NCBI RefSeq assembly: GCF_003383095.1
Contig: NZ_PSYW01000001.1
Location: forward strand, 1,488,001-1,552,000
DNA from: Haloferax sp. Atlit-12N
GTDB taxonomy: Archaea > Halobacteriota > Halobacteria > Halobacteriales > Haloferacaceae
DNA length: 64,000 nucleotides
Reading direction: 5' to 3'
This document shows, one piece after another, positions 30,368 through 38,256 of the stretch. Position numbers and translations under genes: made by a program. The number at the start of each line of letters is the position of its first letter. Position 1 is the first letter of the stretch. The notes under the pieces were generated by a model that saw only the letters and a list, made by a program, of their open reading frames with translations, had not been told where the DNA came from and made no database searches.

Positions 30368-30577
30368 ATGGCAGACCCGAAACGCGAGGCCTGCGGCCGG
30401 TGTTCGATGACCACCGTCGTGGACGCCACCGCGAGCGGGGACCGCGACCCGCTCGGCGGCGACCGAATCGAACTCGACGAATCGGCGCTCCGACTCGCGT
30501 CGCCGACCGCGTGGTTCGCAGGGCTGTCGTCCCGCCTCGACGCGGCCGCTCAGCGGTTCGTCTACGGCGACCGCTAG
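30368..30577 (+). CDS. Small protein with one CxxC motif, function unknown
   Basis: Sixty-nine residues, one CGRC motif (C9, C12) near the N-terminus and no second knuckle, so metal binding would need dimerisation. A TTTATT box at about 30337 is some 30 bases before the ATG, supporting a near-leaderless gene. It is divergent from the cupin gene. Function unknown. Confidence 0.62.
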   Translation: MADPKREACGRCSMTTVVDATASGDRDPLGGDRIELDESALRLASPTAWFAGLSSRLDAAAQRFVYGDR

Positions 30578-30650
30578 ACGTTCTCACCCGTGTGCGAACC
30601 TGTCTCCTCGTAGAGTTTATACCGTCTGGCGCGTAGTCCCGTCAACGACA

Positions 30651-31343
30651 ATGGAAGAGAGCATCTCCGGGTTCAAACGCCGTGGCACCTGGGACGAGGT
30701 CGTCGAACACGGGGAGCGAATCACCCGCGCACTCCGCGACGCCGACGTCGACGGCGCCGCATTCGACGACTGGGACGAGTGGCGACCCAAGTCCCACGAG
30801 CGCCTCGGTGAGGACGTAAACGAGAAGACGGCCCAGCAGGCGAGCGTCGGCGAGGGCGAGGGCGAGAAGGCGGGCAAGACGCCCAACGACGACCTCAAGA
30901 CGGCGGGGGAGAAGCTCTCTCGGTCCTACGAGAAGGTCGAGGAGGGCGACAACGAGGGAGCCGTCGAGTCGTGGCAGGACTCCATCAACTACGTCGCCCG
31001 CGCGGCCGACTCCGCCGGTCGCAAGGCGCTTCGGAAGGTCGAGGACACGGTCTACCGCAACGTGATGACCCAGTTGGCCCCGTACTACTTCGACAACGAA
31101 CTCGTGAGCGCGAACATCCAGCGGGTCGGCCGCGGCACCGGCGACGAGCGGTTCGTCTTCGAGGTGAACGTCAACGACGACGAACTGAAGTCGAAGGTGT
31201 CGGAGACGCTGCGGGGCTTCGAGGACGAAATCGACCGCTGGCACATCGACACGCCGAAAGAGACCGAGGTCGCGGAGGTCGTCGAGGGCGTGGAGGTCCC
31301 GACGACGGACGAGGAACACCGGTCCAAGTCCACGACGAACTGA
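30651..31343 (+). CDS. Soluble acidic protein, function unknown
   Basis: Protein of 230 residues, hydrophilic throughout. The N-terminal third has GFKRRGTWDEVVEHGERITR, the middle (about 60-110) is charged and probably coiled (TAGEKLSRSYEKVEEGDNEG), and a C-terminal alpha/beta domain (about 130-200, VMTQLAPYYFDNELVSANIQ) follows. The last 25 residues are a disordered acidic tail. Own promoter likely at GTTTATAC about 35 bases upstream. No family I can name with certainty. Confidence 0.75.
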   Translation: MEESISGFKRRGTWDEVVEHGERITRALRDADVDGAAFDDWDEWRPKSHERLGEDVNEKTAQQASVGEGEGEKAGKTPNDDLKTAGEKLSRSYEKVEEGDNEGAVESWQDSINYVARAADSAGRKALRKVEDTVYRNVMTQLAPYYFDNELVSANIQRVGRGTGDERFVFEVNVNDDELKSKVSETLRGFEDEIDRWHIDTPKETEVAEVVEGVEVPTTDEEHRSKSTTN

Positions 31344-31442
31344 CTCACGACTCGCACTGATTCGACTCGTCGAACGCGGCCGCCGTCGTCGGCGTCCGCC
31401 GTCATCGACAATACTGATACCGCTCGCTCCCGACCCTCCGGT

Positions 31443-31682
31443 ATGCCCGAGCCGCTTCGAGTCGAGTCCGGCGAACTGACCGCAGACGAAATTCTCGACG
31501 CGCTCCGCGAGGGTCGCCGCGTCGTCGTCCAAGCGGAGATGCTCGGCGGTATCCACGAGGTGACGCTCCGCCACGACGGCACGGTCTTTTACTGCGACAC
31601 GCCGACGACGCTCCACAAACACGAAGACGAAGACGGCATGCGAGACTGCGTGCTGAAGATGGGGTACGCGAAATCGGAGTAG
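31443..31682 (+). CDS. Small soluble protein, function unknown
   Basis: Seventy-nine residues predicted to fold as helix plus sheet (ELTADEILDALREGRRVVVQ, then EVTLRHDGTVFYCDTPTTLH). Two isolated Cys, no CxxC. Preceded by an AATACTGAT box at leaderless-type distance. It stands alone, 99 bases after the 30651 gene. No family recognised. Confidence 0.7.
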   Translation: MPEPLRVESGELTADEILDALREGRRVVVQAEMLGGIHEVTLRHDGTVFYCDTPTTLHKHEDEDGMRDCVLKMGYAKSE

Positions 31683-31760
31683 CCATGGCGTCCCGTCCGG
31701 GACGACCGCTCGCTCGCCTGTAGGTGAGGGTTTAATCCGACGCACGGCGAACAGGTGTGC

Positions 31761-32132
31761 ATGGCCGACGCACCGGACATGGGCGAACTGATGGAGACCG
31801 AGGACCCGAACTTCGGACAGGTCCTCGCGTGCGTCTTCGGTATCCAGAGCCACGAGAGCCGAACGTACCTCGCACTACTCGACAACCCCGGAAGCACCGT
31901 CGCCGAACTGGCGGAGGTGCTCGACCGCGACCGAAGCAACGTCAACCGTTCTCTGACGACGCTCCTCGACAAGGGCCTCACCGAGCGCAAGCGCCGCCTG
32001 CTCGACCCCGGCGGCTACGTCTACCAGTACACGGCGACCCCGCTCCCCGAGGCCAAGGAGATGATGCACGCCTCCCTCGACGAGTGGGCCGAGGACGTGC
32101 ACGCCCGCATCGACGCCTTCGGCGAGTCGTAG
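31761..32132 (+). CDS. Winged-helix transcriptional regulator (TrmB/MarR-like)
   Basis: Protein of 123 residues that is essentially one winged-helix domain: SHESRTYLALLDNPGSTVAE, recognition helix in DRDRSNVNRSLTTLLDKGL, then a wing (GGYVYQYTATPL) and a C-terminal helix for dimerisation. No ligand domain, unlike full-length TrmB. ATG 31761 preferred over GTG 31755. It is immediately upstream of thrC on the same strand, with a perfect palindrome five bases after its stop, so thrC and itself are candidate targets. Confidence 0.85.
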   Translation: MADAPDMGELMETEDPNFGQVLACVFGIQSHESRTYLALLDNPGSTVAELAEVLDRDRSNVNRSLTTLLDKGLTERKRRLLDPGGYVYQYTATPLPEAKEMMHASLDEWAEDVHARIDAFGES

Positions 32133-32137
32133 TTCTC

Positions 32138-32151
32138 CCCGGTCGACCGGG
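32138..32151. promoter_or_regulatory. Perfect 14-base palindrome between the regulator gene and thrC
   Basis: CCCGGTCGACCGGG. It lies about 80 bases before the thrC ATG, with a GTTTTTG box (about 32200) between. It could be an operator for the adjacent winged-helix protein or a simple hairpin at the end of that gene. Confidence 0.4.
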
Positions 32152-32228
32152 TTCCCGACGAGGTCGTCGCCCGGCAGGTGCCGCCCAAACCCGCCCGTTT
32201 TTGTCCCTCTGGTGCCACCGCCCGAGCA

Positions 32229-33488
32229 ATGAGCCTCGAACTCACGGCACCCGCCCCCGAGGAGCCATCCGTCGCCGACGACGGCACCTGGCTCGAATGT
32301 ATCGCGTGCGGCGCGCAGTTCGCGCCGTTCGAGGACGTTCGGTACACCTGCGACGACTGCGACGGCCTCCTCGAAGTGCGCTACGCGTCCCCGCCGACGT
32401 GGGACGACTTCGAGGGCCGCGGCGTCTGGCGCTACAACGCCGCGCTCCCCTTCGAGGAGGGCGTCTCGCTCCCCGAGGGTGCGACGCCCCTGCACGAAGT
32501 CCCGCGCCTCGAATCCGACGTCGGCGTCGAGACCCTCCGCGTCAAACACGAGGGGATGAACCCCACCGGCTCGTTCAAGGACCGCGGCATGACCGTCGGC
32601 GTCCGCGTGGCGAAGGAACTCGGCGTCGGCCGCCTCGCCTGCGCCTCGACCGGCAACACCTCGGCCGCGCTCGCCGCCTACGGCGCGCGCGGCGGGATGG
32701 AGACGCTCGTGCTCCTCCCCGCCGGCAAGGTCGCCGCCGGGAAAATCGCGCAGGCGTCGCTCCACGACGCGCGCATCCTCGAAGTCGACGGGAACTTCGA
32801 CTCCTGTCTCGACATCGTGCAGGACCTCGCCGCCCGCGGCGAGGCGTACCTCCTCAACTCGCTGAATCCCTTCCGCTTGGAGGGCCAGAAGACCATCGGC
32901 CTCGAAATCCTAGAGGAGTTCCACGAGGACTACGGTACCTACCCGGACCGCATCGTCCTCCCCGTCGGCAACGCGGGCAACACCTCCGCGCTCTACAAGG
33001 CGTTCCGCGAACTCGTTCAGTCGGGCGCGCTCGACGTCGACGACGTGCCGAAACTGACCGGCGTGCAGGCCGAGGGCGCGGCCCCGATGGTCGAGGCCGT
33101 CGAGAACGGCTGGGACGACACCCAGCGCTGGGAGGACGTCGAGACGCGCGCGACCGCCATCCGCATCGGCAACCCGGTCAACGCGCCGAAGGCGCTCCCG
33201 GGCATCCGCGAGACGGACGGCACGGCCGTCGCCGTCTCCGACGAGGAAATCACCGAGGCGCAGCGCGACCTCGCGGCCGAGGGCGTCGGCGTCGAACCCG
33301 CCTCCGCCGCCTCCGTCGCCGGCCTCCGCAAACTCCGCGCCGAGGGCGTCGTCTCCGAGGACGAACAGGTCGTCTGTCTCACGACGGGCCACCTGCTGAA
33401 GGACCCCGACGCGGCGTTCGAAGCGGGCGACGACCCCGAACCCGTCCCGAACGACACCGAAGCGGTCCTCGAACACCTCGCCGAGTAA
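32229..33488 (+). CDS. thrC: Threonine synthase ThrC
   Basis: PLP enzyme of 419 residues converting O-phosphohomoserine to threonine. The N-terminal zinc-ribbon-like cysteines C24, C27, C41 and C44 are typical of one archaeal subtype. The PLP lysine is K117 in NPTGSFKDRG, the phosphate loop is in LPVGNAGNTSALYKAF, and STGNTSAALAAYG follows the family pattern. ATG 32229 is chosen; an in-frame ATG/GTG extension upstream lies in non-coding-like sequence. It shares homoserine as a branch precursor with MetX. Confidence 0.95.
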   Translation: MSLELTAPAPEEPSVADDGTWLECIACGAQFAPFEDVRYTCDDCDGLLEVRYASPPTWDDFEGRGVWRYNAALPFEEGVSLPEGATPLHEVPRLESDVGVETLRVKHEGMNPTGSFKDRGMTVGVRVAKELGVGRLACASTGNTSAALAAYGARGGMETLVLLPAGKVAAGKIAQASLHDARILEVDGNFDSCLDIVQDLAARGEAYLLNSLNPFRLEGQKTIGLEILEEFHEDYGTYPDRIVLPVGNAGNTSALYKAFRELVQSGALDVDDVPKLTGVQAEGAAPMVEAVENGWDDTQRWEDVETRATAIRIGNPVNAPKALPGIRETDGTAVAVSDEEITEAQRDLAAEGVGVEPASAASVAGLRKLRAEGVVSEDEQVVCLTTGHLLKDPDAAFEAGDDPEPVPNDTEAVLEHLAE

Positions 33489-33506
33489 GGCGACCGTCCC
33501 GGTGCC

Positions 33507-33523
33507 GACCGTCGCCGACGGTC
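33507..33523 (+). terminator. Possible hairpin after thrC
   Basis: GACCGTC, a GCC loop, GACGGTC: a perfect 7-base-pair stem 18 bases past the thrC stop. No T-run follows, so its role in termination is uncertain. Confidence 0.25.
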
Positions 33524-33578
33524 GCGAATATCGGCGGGCGGAGCCGTCGAACTCCGGACGATGACGCGTGTCGGGTGC

Positions 33579-33621
33579 GCGTCTGACGCATTCTTTTCAT
33601 TCTGTGGTACGTTTTGCCACA
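33579..33621 (+). promoter_or_regulatory. Promoter region of the repeat-protein gene with palindrome and inverted repeat
   Basis: GCGTCTGACGC (33579-33589) is an 11-base palindrome lying just before a TTTTCAT TATA-like box about 27 bases from the ATG at 33624. TGTGG and CCACA (33602-33606 and 33617-33621) form an inverted repeat at the expected transcription start. The 14-mer GCGCGTCTGACGCA here is repeated exactly upstream of hisB (15243-15256). Confidence 0.4.
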
Positions 33622-33623
33622 CG

Positions 33624-34280
33624 ATGTCGCTCAGCAGCATGCCGACCGGGACCGTCAGCCGGGACGGGGCCGGTTCGAGAACGTACCCGCCGGACGGAAT
33701 CGAAAACGGGCCGTCCGAAACCGCGTCTTCGGCCTCCTCAGCCCCCGCGTCTTCGGCCTCATCCACACACGCATCCACGGCCACGTCAGCACCCTCGTCC
33801 GCACACACGTCCACGACCACGTCAGCGCAGGCGTCCACGGCCGCGCAGTCACGTGGTCATCAGCAGTCACGTGGTCATCAGCAGTCACGTGGTCATCAGC
33901 AGTCACGTGGTCACCAGCAGTCACGTGGTCATCAGCAGTCACGTGGTCACCAGCAGTCACGTAGTCGTCGCCCGTCGTCCACCACCGACGCGCGAAGCAA
34001 GGAATCCCTCCAGCGCGAGAACGAGGCGCTTCGTCGCGCGAACACCCGTCTCAACGAGCGTCTCGAGAGCGCCGATGCGGCACAACAGGAGATAATCGAC
34101 CACTACGAACAGTTGCTGGCCGAGCGTCGCGGCCACGGCCGTCAGCAGACGCACGGCCGCTCGGACCGGCGGAGCGACCGGCCTCGTCGCTCGGGTGCCG
34201 AGTCGAGCGCGGCAGCAACGGTGCAAGCCGTCGTCGGTCGCGTGGTCGAAGAAGTCACGTCGGCGTTCGGCCGACGGTAG
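33624..34280 (+). CDS. Low-complexity repeat protein with C-terminal coiled coil
   Basis: Protein of 218 residues in four parts. Residues 1-35 are unremarkable. Residues about 35-74 are Ala/Ser/Thr-rich. Residues about 75-110 are six copies of SRGHQQ. From about 120 to 160 a heptad-like coiled coil (SLQRENEALRRANTRLNERL) follows. The tail is basic and then ends in a helix, TVQAVVGRVVEEVTSAFGRR, which looks amphipathic. No signal peptide. ATG 33624 is chosen for its promoter spacing; an earlier in-frame ATG at 33561 lies upstream of that promoter. Function unknown; a DNA- or membrane-associated scaffold is conceivable. Confidence 0.65.
   Translation: MSLSSMPTGTVSRDGAGSRTYPPDGIENGPSETASSASSAPASSASSTHASTATSAPSSAHTSTTTSAQASTAAQSRGHQQSRGHQQSRGHQQSRGHQQSRGHQQSRGHQQSRSRRPSSTTDARSKESLQRENEALRRANTRLNERLESADAAQQEIIDHYEQLLAERRGHGRQQTHGRSDRRSDRPRRSGAESSAAATVQAVVGRVVEEVTSAFGRR
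33846..33953 (+). repeat. Six tandem 18-base repeats inside the 33624 gene
   Basis: Unit CAGTCACGTGGTCATCAG, six in a row, differing only at one synonymous position (CAT or CAC for His), followed by a partial seventh. The near identity at the DNA level shows recent expansion by slippage or unequal crossover. Each unit contains the palindrome CACGTG. Confidence 0.95.
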
Positions 34281-34285
34281 TCGGG

Positions 34286-34294
34286 TTCTTCTTT
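34286..34294 (+). terminator. T-rich terminator after the repeat-protein gene
   Basis: TTCTTCTTT starts six bases past the stop, between convergent genes. Confidence 0.4.
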
Positions 34295-34319
34295 CAGAAA
34301 GCGGTGCGGGTCGTCCGCT

Positions 34320-35897
34320 TCAGAGCGTGATGAGGTCCACGTCGATGATGCGGTCGTCGGCGAGGAGCTTCTCGCGGACGCTGTCCGGCACGTCATCGTC
34401 GAGGTTGTAGACGGTCAGCGCCTCGCCGCCGGCCTTCGCGCGGCGGGCGTTGAACATCCCGGCGATGTTCACGTCGTTCTCGCCGAGGACGGTCCCGATG
34501 AAGCCGATGACGCCCGGCTTGTCGTAGTTGCGGGCGACGAGCATCTGGCCGTGCGGGATGGCGTCGAGACGGTAGCCGTTGATGCGGACGATGCGCGGGT
34601 CCTCGCCGGTGAACAGCGTCCCGGAGACGGTCATCTCCTCGTCGCCGTTGCGGACGGTGACGGTCACGAGGCTCTGGAAGTCGTCCGACTGGCGGGACTT
34701 CGACTCGACGACCTCGATGCCGCGTTCCTTGGCGACCTGCGGGGCGTTGACGGCGTTGACCTGCCATTCGAGCGGCGCGAAGACGCCTTTCAGTGCGGAG
34801 GCCGTGACGAGTTCGACGTCCTCGGCCGCGATATCACCGGTGTAGGTGACTTCGACTTCGCCGAGGCGGCCGTCCAGCAGTTGGGCGGCGATTTTCCCGG
34901 CGGTCTCGGCGAGGCCGATGTACGGCTGGATGCGCGGGAAGGCGCTCTCGTCGACCGAGGGCGCGTTGAGCGCGTTGATGACGGGTTCGTCGCGGAACGC
35001 GGCGACGATTTGGTCGGCCGTCGAGACGGCGACGTTCTCCTGTGCGGCCGAGGTGGACGCGCCGAGGTGCGGCGTGACGACCACGTCGTCGACGGAGAGA
35101 AGCGGGTTGTCGGGCGAGACGGGTTCGTCGGCGAACACGTCGACTGCGGCCCCGTCGATGACGCCGGCGTCGACGGCCTCGGCGAGGGCGGCCTCGTCGA
35201 CGACGCCGCCGCGGGCGCAGTTGACGAGGTAGCCGCTGCCCATCGTTTCGAGTTCGTCGGTGGAGATGAGCCCCTCGGTCTCGGGGGTCAGCGGCGTGTG
35301 GACGGTGAGGAAGTCGGCGCGGGCGAGACAGGCGTCGAACTCGACGAGTTCGGCACCGAGCTGGTCGGCGCGCTCCTCGCCGATGTAGGGGTCGTAGGCG
35401 ACGATGTCCATCCCGAGCGACGAGAACTTCTTTGCGACCTCTTGGCCGACGCGGCCGAGGCCGACGACGCCGAGGGTCTTGCCGTTGACCTCGTTGCCGA
35501 GGTAGTCGGACTTGGCCCACTCGCCGTCTTTCAGGCGGGCGTGGGCCTGCGGAATCGAGCGCGCGGCGGCGAAGCCCATCGCGACCGTGTGCTCGGCGGC
35601 GGCGCGGACGTTGCCTTCGGGCGCGTTGGCGACGATGACACCGTGTTGGGTCGCGGCGTCGATGTCGATGTTGTCGACGCCGATGCCGGCGCGTCCGACG
35701 ATGACGAGGTCGGGTGCCGCCTCGAACACCTCGGCGGTCACCTGCGTTCCGGAGCGGACGATGAGCCCGTTCGCGTCGGAGACGGCTTCGAGCAGCGCGT
35801 CACCTTCGACATCGTACGCGGTCTCTACCTCGTAACCGGCCTCGCGTAACCGGTCCAGACCCGCGTCGGCGATCGGGTCCGTGACGAGTACCTTCAT
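34320..35897 (-). CDS. serA: D-3-phosphoglycerate dehydrogenase SerA
   Basis: First step of serine synthesis, NAD-dependent oxidation of 3-phosphoglycerate. The protein is 525 residues: substrate and NAD domains (GLGRVG at 146-151; catalytic Arg in NCARGGVVDE; catalytic His in TPHLGASTSAAQENV), then an allosteric ASB domain and a C-terminal ACT domain (about 450-525, LVARNYDKPGVIGFIGTVLG) for serine feedback. The ATG at 35897 gives the canonical start MKVLVTDPI. The frame continues open upstream but without homology. serB lies 1.4 kb away on the opposite strand. Confidence 0.96.
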   Translation of the reverse strand: MKVLVTDPIADAGLDRLREAGYEVETAYDVEGDALLEAVSDANGLIVRSGTQVTAEVFEAAPDLVIVGRAGIGVDNIDIDAATQHGVIVANAPEGNVRAAAEHTVAMGFAAARSIPQAHARLKDGEWAKSDYLGNEVNGKTLGVVGLGRVGQEVAKKFSSLGMDIVAYDPYIGEERADQLGAELVEFDACLARADFLTVHTPLTPETEGLISTDELETMGSGYLVNCARGGVVDEAALAEAVDAGVIDGAAVDVFADEPVSPDNPLLSVDDVVVTPHLGASTSAAQENVAVSTADQIVAAFRDEPVINALNAPSVDESAFPRIQPYIGLAETAGKIAAQLLDGRLGEVEVTYTGDIAAEDVELVTASALKGVFAPLEWQVNAVNAPQVAKERGIEVVESKSRQSDDFQSLVTVTVRNGDEEMTVSGTLFTGEDPRIVRINGYRLDAIPHGQMLVARNYDKPGVIGFIGTVLGENDVNIAGMFNARRAKAGGEALTVYNLDDDVPDSVREKLLADDRIIDVDLITL

Positions 35898-36036
35898 GCG
35901 CGTAGGGTCAGAGCCATGCGGGTTAAGGGTTGTCACAACGGCCGATATCGTGACATTGAGACTGTCTCGCACGGTTCGAGTAGTCCGACGTTCTCGCCCA
36001 CTAGTATTATCTGCGCGAGTCCGATAGGTTCGGTAG

Positions 36037-36702
36037 ATGGTCTTCCGCCCCGAGAACGCTTCGCCGGCGACGCAACCGCCCGAGGTGTCGCTTCCGGACA
36101 CCGGGTCCGTGCTCATCGCCGGTCCGACGATGACGCGGAAGCGACGGCTCATGCTCTCGATGCTCGCGCCCGGCGAGCGCGACGACGTGGGGACGGTCGT
36201 CGTGACGACGAAGAAGCCCGCCCCGAGCATCGCACGGGAGTTGTCGCACATCAGCGGGTCGCCCCCGGAGCAGTTCGAGGTCATCGACACGACGAGCGTC
36301 GCCGACCTCCTCGGCGACCGCGCCGACGCGGGGAACCTCCGGTACGTCTCCAGTCCCGGCGACCTGACCGGCATCGGCATCCACCTCACCGAATCGCTCC
36401 GGGAGCACCACGAGGCGAGTCGGGCGGCCCGCGTCGGCCTGCACGTCCTCTCGACGCTCGTGATGTACGTCGACCTCAAGCAGCTGTTCCAGTTCCTTCA
36501 CGTCATCACTGGTCGAATCTCAGCGGCCGGCTTTTCGGGCGTCTTCACGCTCGACACCGGCTTCGTCGACGAGCGCGAACTCGCGCTTCTCAAGCAGCCG
36601 TTCGACGGATTCGTCGAGACGCGCGACACCGACGGCGACCCGGAGTTTCGGGTCCGCGGCCTCGACGACGGTCCGCGGTCGTGGACGCCGCTCAGACTCT
36701 GA
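36037..36702 (+). CDS. Degenerate RecA/KaiC-like protein (DUF7504-type)
   Basis: Protein of 221 residues with a RecA-like outline: SVLIAGPTMTRKRRLMLSML where a Walker A loop would be, a central GIGIHLTES segment, and a Walker-B-like strand GFSGVFTLDTGFVDE near the C-terminus. The GxxxxGK[ST] pattern is lost, so ATP hydrolysis is unlikely. Resembles haloarchaeal proteins grouped with KaiC-type regulators but lacking catalysis. ATG 36037 is preceded by a TAGTATTATC box at about 30 bases. Divergent from serA. Confidence 0.65.
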   Translation: MVFRPENASPATQPPEVSLPDTGSVLIAGPTMTRKRRLMLSMLAPGERDDVGTVVVTTKKPAPSIARELSHISGSPPEQFEVIDTTSVADLLGDRADAGNLRYVSSPGDLTGIGIHLTESLREHHEASRAARVGLHVLSTLVMYVDLKQLFQFLHVITGRISAAGFSGVFTLDTGFVDERELALLKQPFDGFVETRDTDGDPEFRVRGLDDGPRSWTPLRL

Positions 36703-36744
36703 CTCAGACTGTGAGGGCGCGCCGCGGTCGTCCCGCGAACGTTC

Positions 36745-37182
36745 TCACGACAGGTGCTTCGACGCGAGGTCGACCAGCGGCGAGTTCGCTCGGTCGAACG
36801 TCGCGATGGCCCCCGACCACTCGTCGTGCGGGTAGATGGCGACGACGACCTCGTCGAACCACCTGATGACGGCGTTCAAATCGCCGTAGCCGTCGAGTTC
36901 GGGTTCGTTGACGGGTTCGCCGAGCGCCTTCAGCACGAGCGTCTTCACGCGCTCGGTGCGCGCGTCCGGTTCGAGCGCCTCTTCGATGTCCTCGCGGAGG
37001 TAGAGCAGTTCGAACGCCTCGCCGTCGTACTGGCCGACCGCGCGCACGTCGGCCTCGTCGAGGTCGTGCAGGCTTCGGACGAACTGCCGGATCGGGGTGT
37101 CGCCTTCCTCGCCGAAGTCGTCGGCAAGGTCGGCTTCGACGTCGCTAAGCGTCTCGTGTTCGGCGTCGTGGAGGTCGTCCAT
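36745..37182 (-). CDS. Soluble acidic protein, function unknown
   Basis: Protein of 145 residues. Acidic helical N-terminus (DDLHDAEHETLSDVEADLAD), then a small alpha/beta domain (AVGQYDGEAFELLYLREDIE; RWFDEVVVAIYPHDEWSGAI). The start is ATG 37180-37182, where the acidic N-terminus begins; the open frame upstream is Arg/Gly-rich and not coding-like. Divergent from serB. No family recognised with certainty. Confidence 0.72.
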   Translation of the reverse strand: MDDLHDAEHETLSDVEADLADDFGEEGDTPIRQFVRSLHDLDEADVRAVGQYDGEAFELLYLREDIEEALEPDARTERVKTLVLKALGEPVNEPELDGYGDLNAVIRWFDEVVVAIYPHDEWSGAIATFDRANSPLVDLASKHLS

Positions 37183-37334
37183 AGTGTTTGTCAGGGAGAC
37201 GACGGGTAAATAGCTGTGCGCGACGTCGCCGCGGTTCGCTCCCCGCGGCTCGTTCGTCACCCGCCCCCGTCCTTGCCACGTCGCATAACTGCCGACGCGG
37301 AAGCTTTGAAACCCCGCGGCGACGACGGGCAGAT

Positions 37335-37982
37335 ATGCGCATCATCGCCTTCGACTTCGACGGCACGCTCTCGGACTCCGAGATGACGGTCCTCCTCGGC
37401 AAGAAGAACGGCACGGCCGACGAGATGGCCGACATCACCGAACGAGCCATGAACGACGAGATGAGCTACGCGGAGAGCCTCCGGTCGCGCGCCCGTCTTC
37501 TCGAAGGTCTCGAAGAGGAACTCGCAGAGGAAGCCTACGGCGAGGTCGAACTCCGCCCCGGCGCGGCCGACCTCATCCAACGCCTCCGCGACTACGGCCA
37601 CCACGTCGCCATCTTCACCGGCGGGTTCGAACGCGGCGTCGAGCGCGCGCTCGAAAAGGAGGGCGTCGAGGTCGACGACATCGTCTCGAACCGCCTGCCC
37701 GTGAAGGGCGGCCGACTCACCGGCGACGTGGAGGGGTCGCTCATCGAAGGCACGAAAGACACGGCGCTGGAGAACCACGCCGCCGAACACGACGTGCCCA
37801 TGGACCGAACGGTCGCGGTCGGCGACGGCGCGAACGACCTCCCGATGCTCGAAGTCGCCGGCCTCTCGGTCGGTTTCGTCCCCAAGGACGCGGTCCGACC
37901 GGCCTGCGACGCCGTCGTCGCCTCCATGGACCGACTCGGAAAGCTCTTCGAGAGCCACGGGATTCTCGACGCCGACGAGTAG
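37335..37982 (+). CDS. serB: Phosphoserine phosphatase SerB (HAD family)
   Basis: HAD hydrolase of 215 residues for the last step of serine synthesis. Motif I DFDGTLSD (nucleophile Asp8), motif II TGG near residue 96, motif III lysine in the NRLPVKGG region and motif IV GDGANDLPML are present, in the SerB arrangement. ATG 37335 gives MRIIAFDFDG. The location close to serA supports the assignment, although a related HAD substrate cannot be excluded. Confidence 0.87.
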   Translation: MRIIAFDFDGTLSDSEMTVLLGKKNGTADEMADITERAMNDEMSYAESLRSRARLLEGLEEELAEEAYGEVELRPGAADLIQRLRDYGHHVAIFTGGFERGVERALEKEGVEVDDIVSNRLPVKGGRLTGDVEGSLIEGTKDTALENHAAEHDVPMDRTVAVGDGANDLPMLEVAGLSVGFVPKDAVRPACDAVVASMDRLGKLFESHGILDADE

Positions 37983-38033
37983 ACTGTTTGGGGTCTGCTA
38001 ACACTTATCATATTTGGGGCCGTAGCACCGCGC

Positions 38034-38225
38034 ATGTCAATTAGCGACGTCAACACACCCGAAATCTGGGTGGCGGGCTTCGTCTTCGTGGCCCTCGCGC
38101 TCGCCGCCCTGTTCGAGGGTGTCGTCCTCTTCGATGTCCGCACATTCGGCGTCGACGAGTCGATTCCCGCGGCCGTGGCAGTCGTGGGGACGATGCTGGC
38201 GCTGTGGTGGTTCGACGACGGGTGA
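38034..38225 (+). CDS. Small membrane protein, function unknown
   Basis: Sixty-three residues with two membrane helices (about 11-32, VAGFVFVALALAALFEGVVL, and 43-60). Ends WWFDDG. Own promoter possible at ACTTATCATATTT about 30 bases upstream, which is AT-rich for the genome and at leaderless spacing. Convergent with lpdA; its stop overlaps the T-run terminator of the opposite strand. No family recognised. Confidence 0.68.
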   Translation: MSISDVNTPEIWVAGFVFVALALAALFEGVVLFDVRTFGVDESIPAAVAVVGTMLALWWFDDG

Positions 38226-38230
38226 AAAAA
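38225..38230 (-). terminator. T-run terminator of the 2-oxoacid dehydrogenase operon
   Basis: On the minus strand CTCGACTTTTTTC follows the lpdA stop by about 27 bases. Six T residues in a row are rare here and fit an archaeal terminator. Confidence 0.5.
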
Positions 38231-38256
38231 GTCGAGTCTGGTTCTGTTCTGCGGCG

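Noticed and set aside
33846..33953. Short regular repeats that could suggest a CRISPR array
   Set aside because: Units are 18 bases, directly abutting with no spacers, and in frame in a protein gene. This is a tandem repeat, not CRISPR.
35898..36479. N-terminal extension of SerA
   Set aside because: The open frame continues 194 codons upstream, but it runs antisense into the 36037 gene and the canonical SerA start is at 35897.
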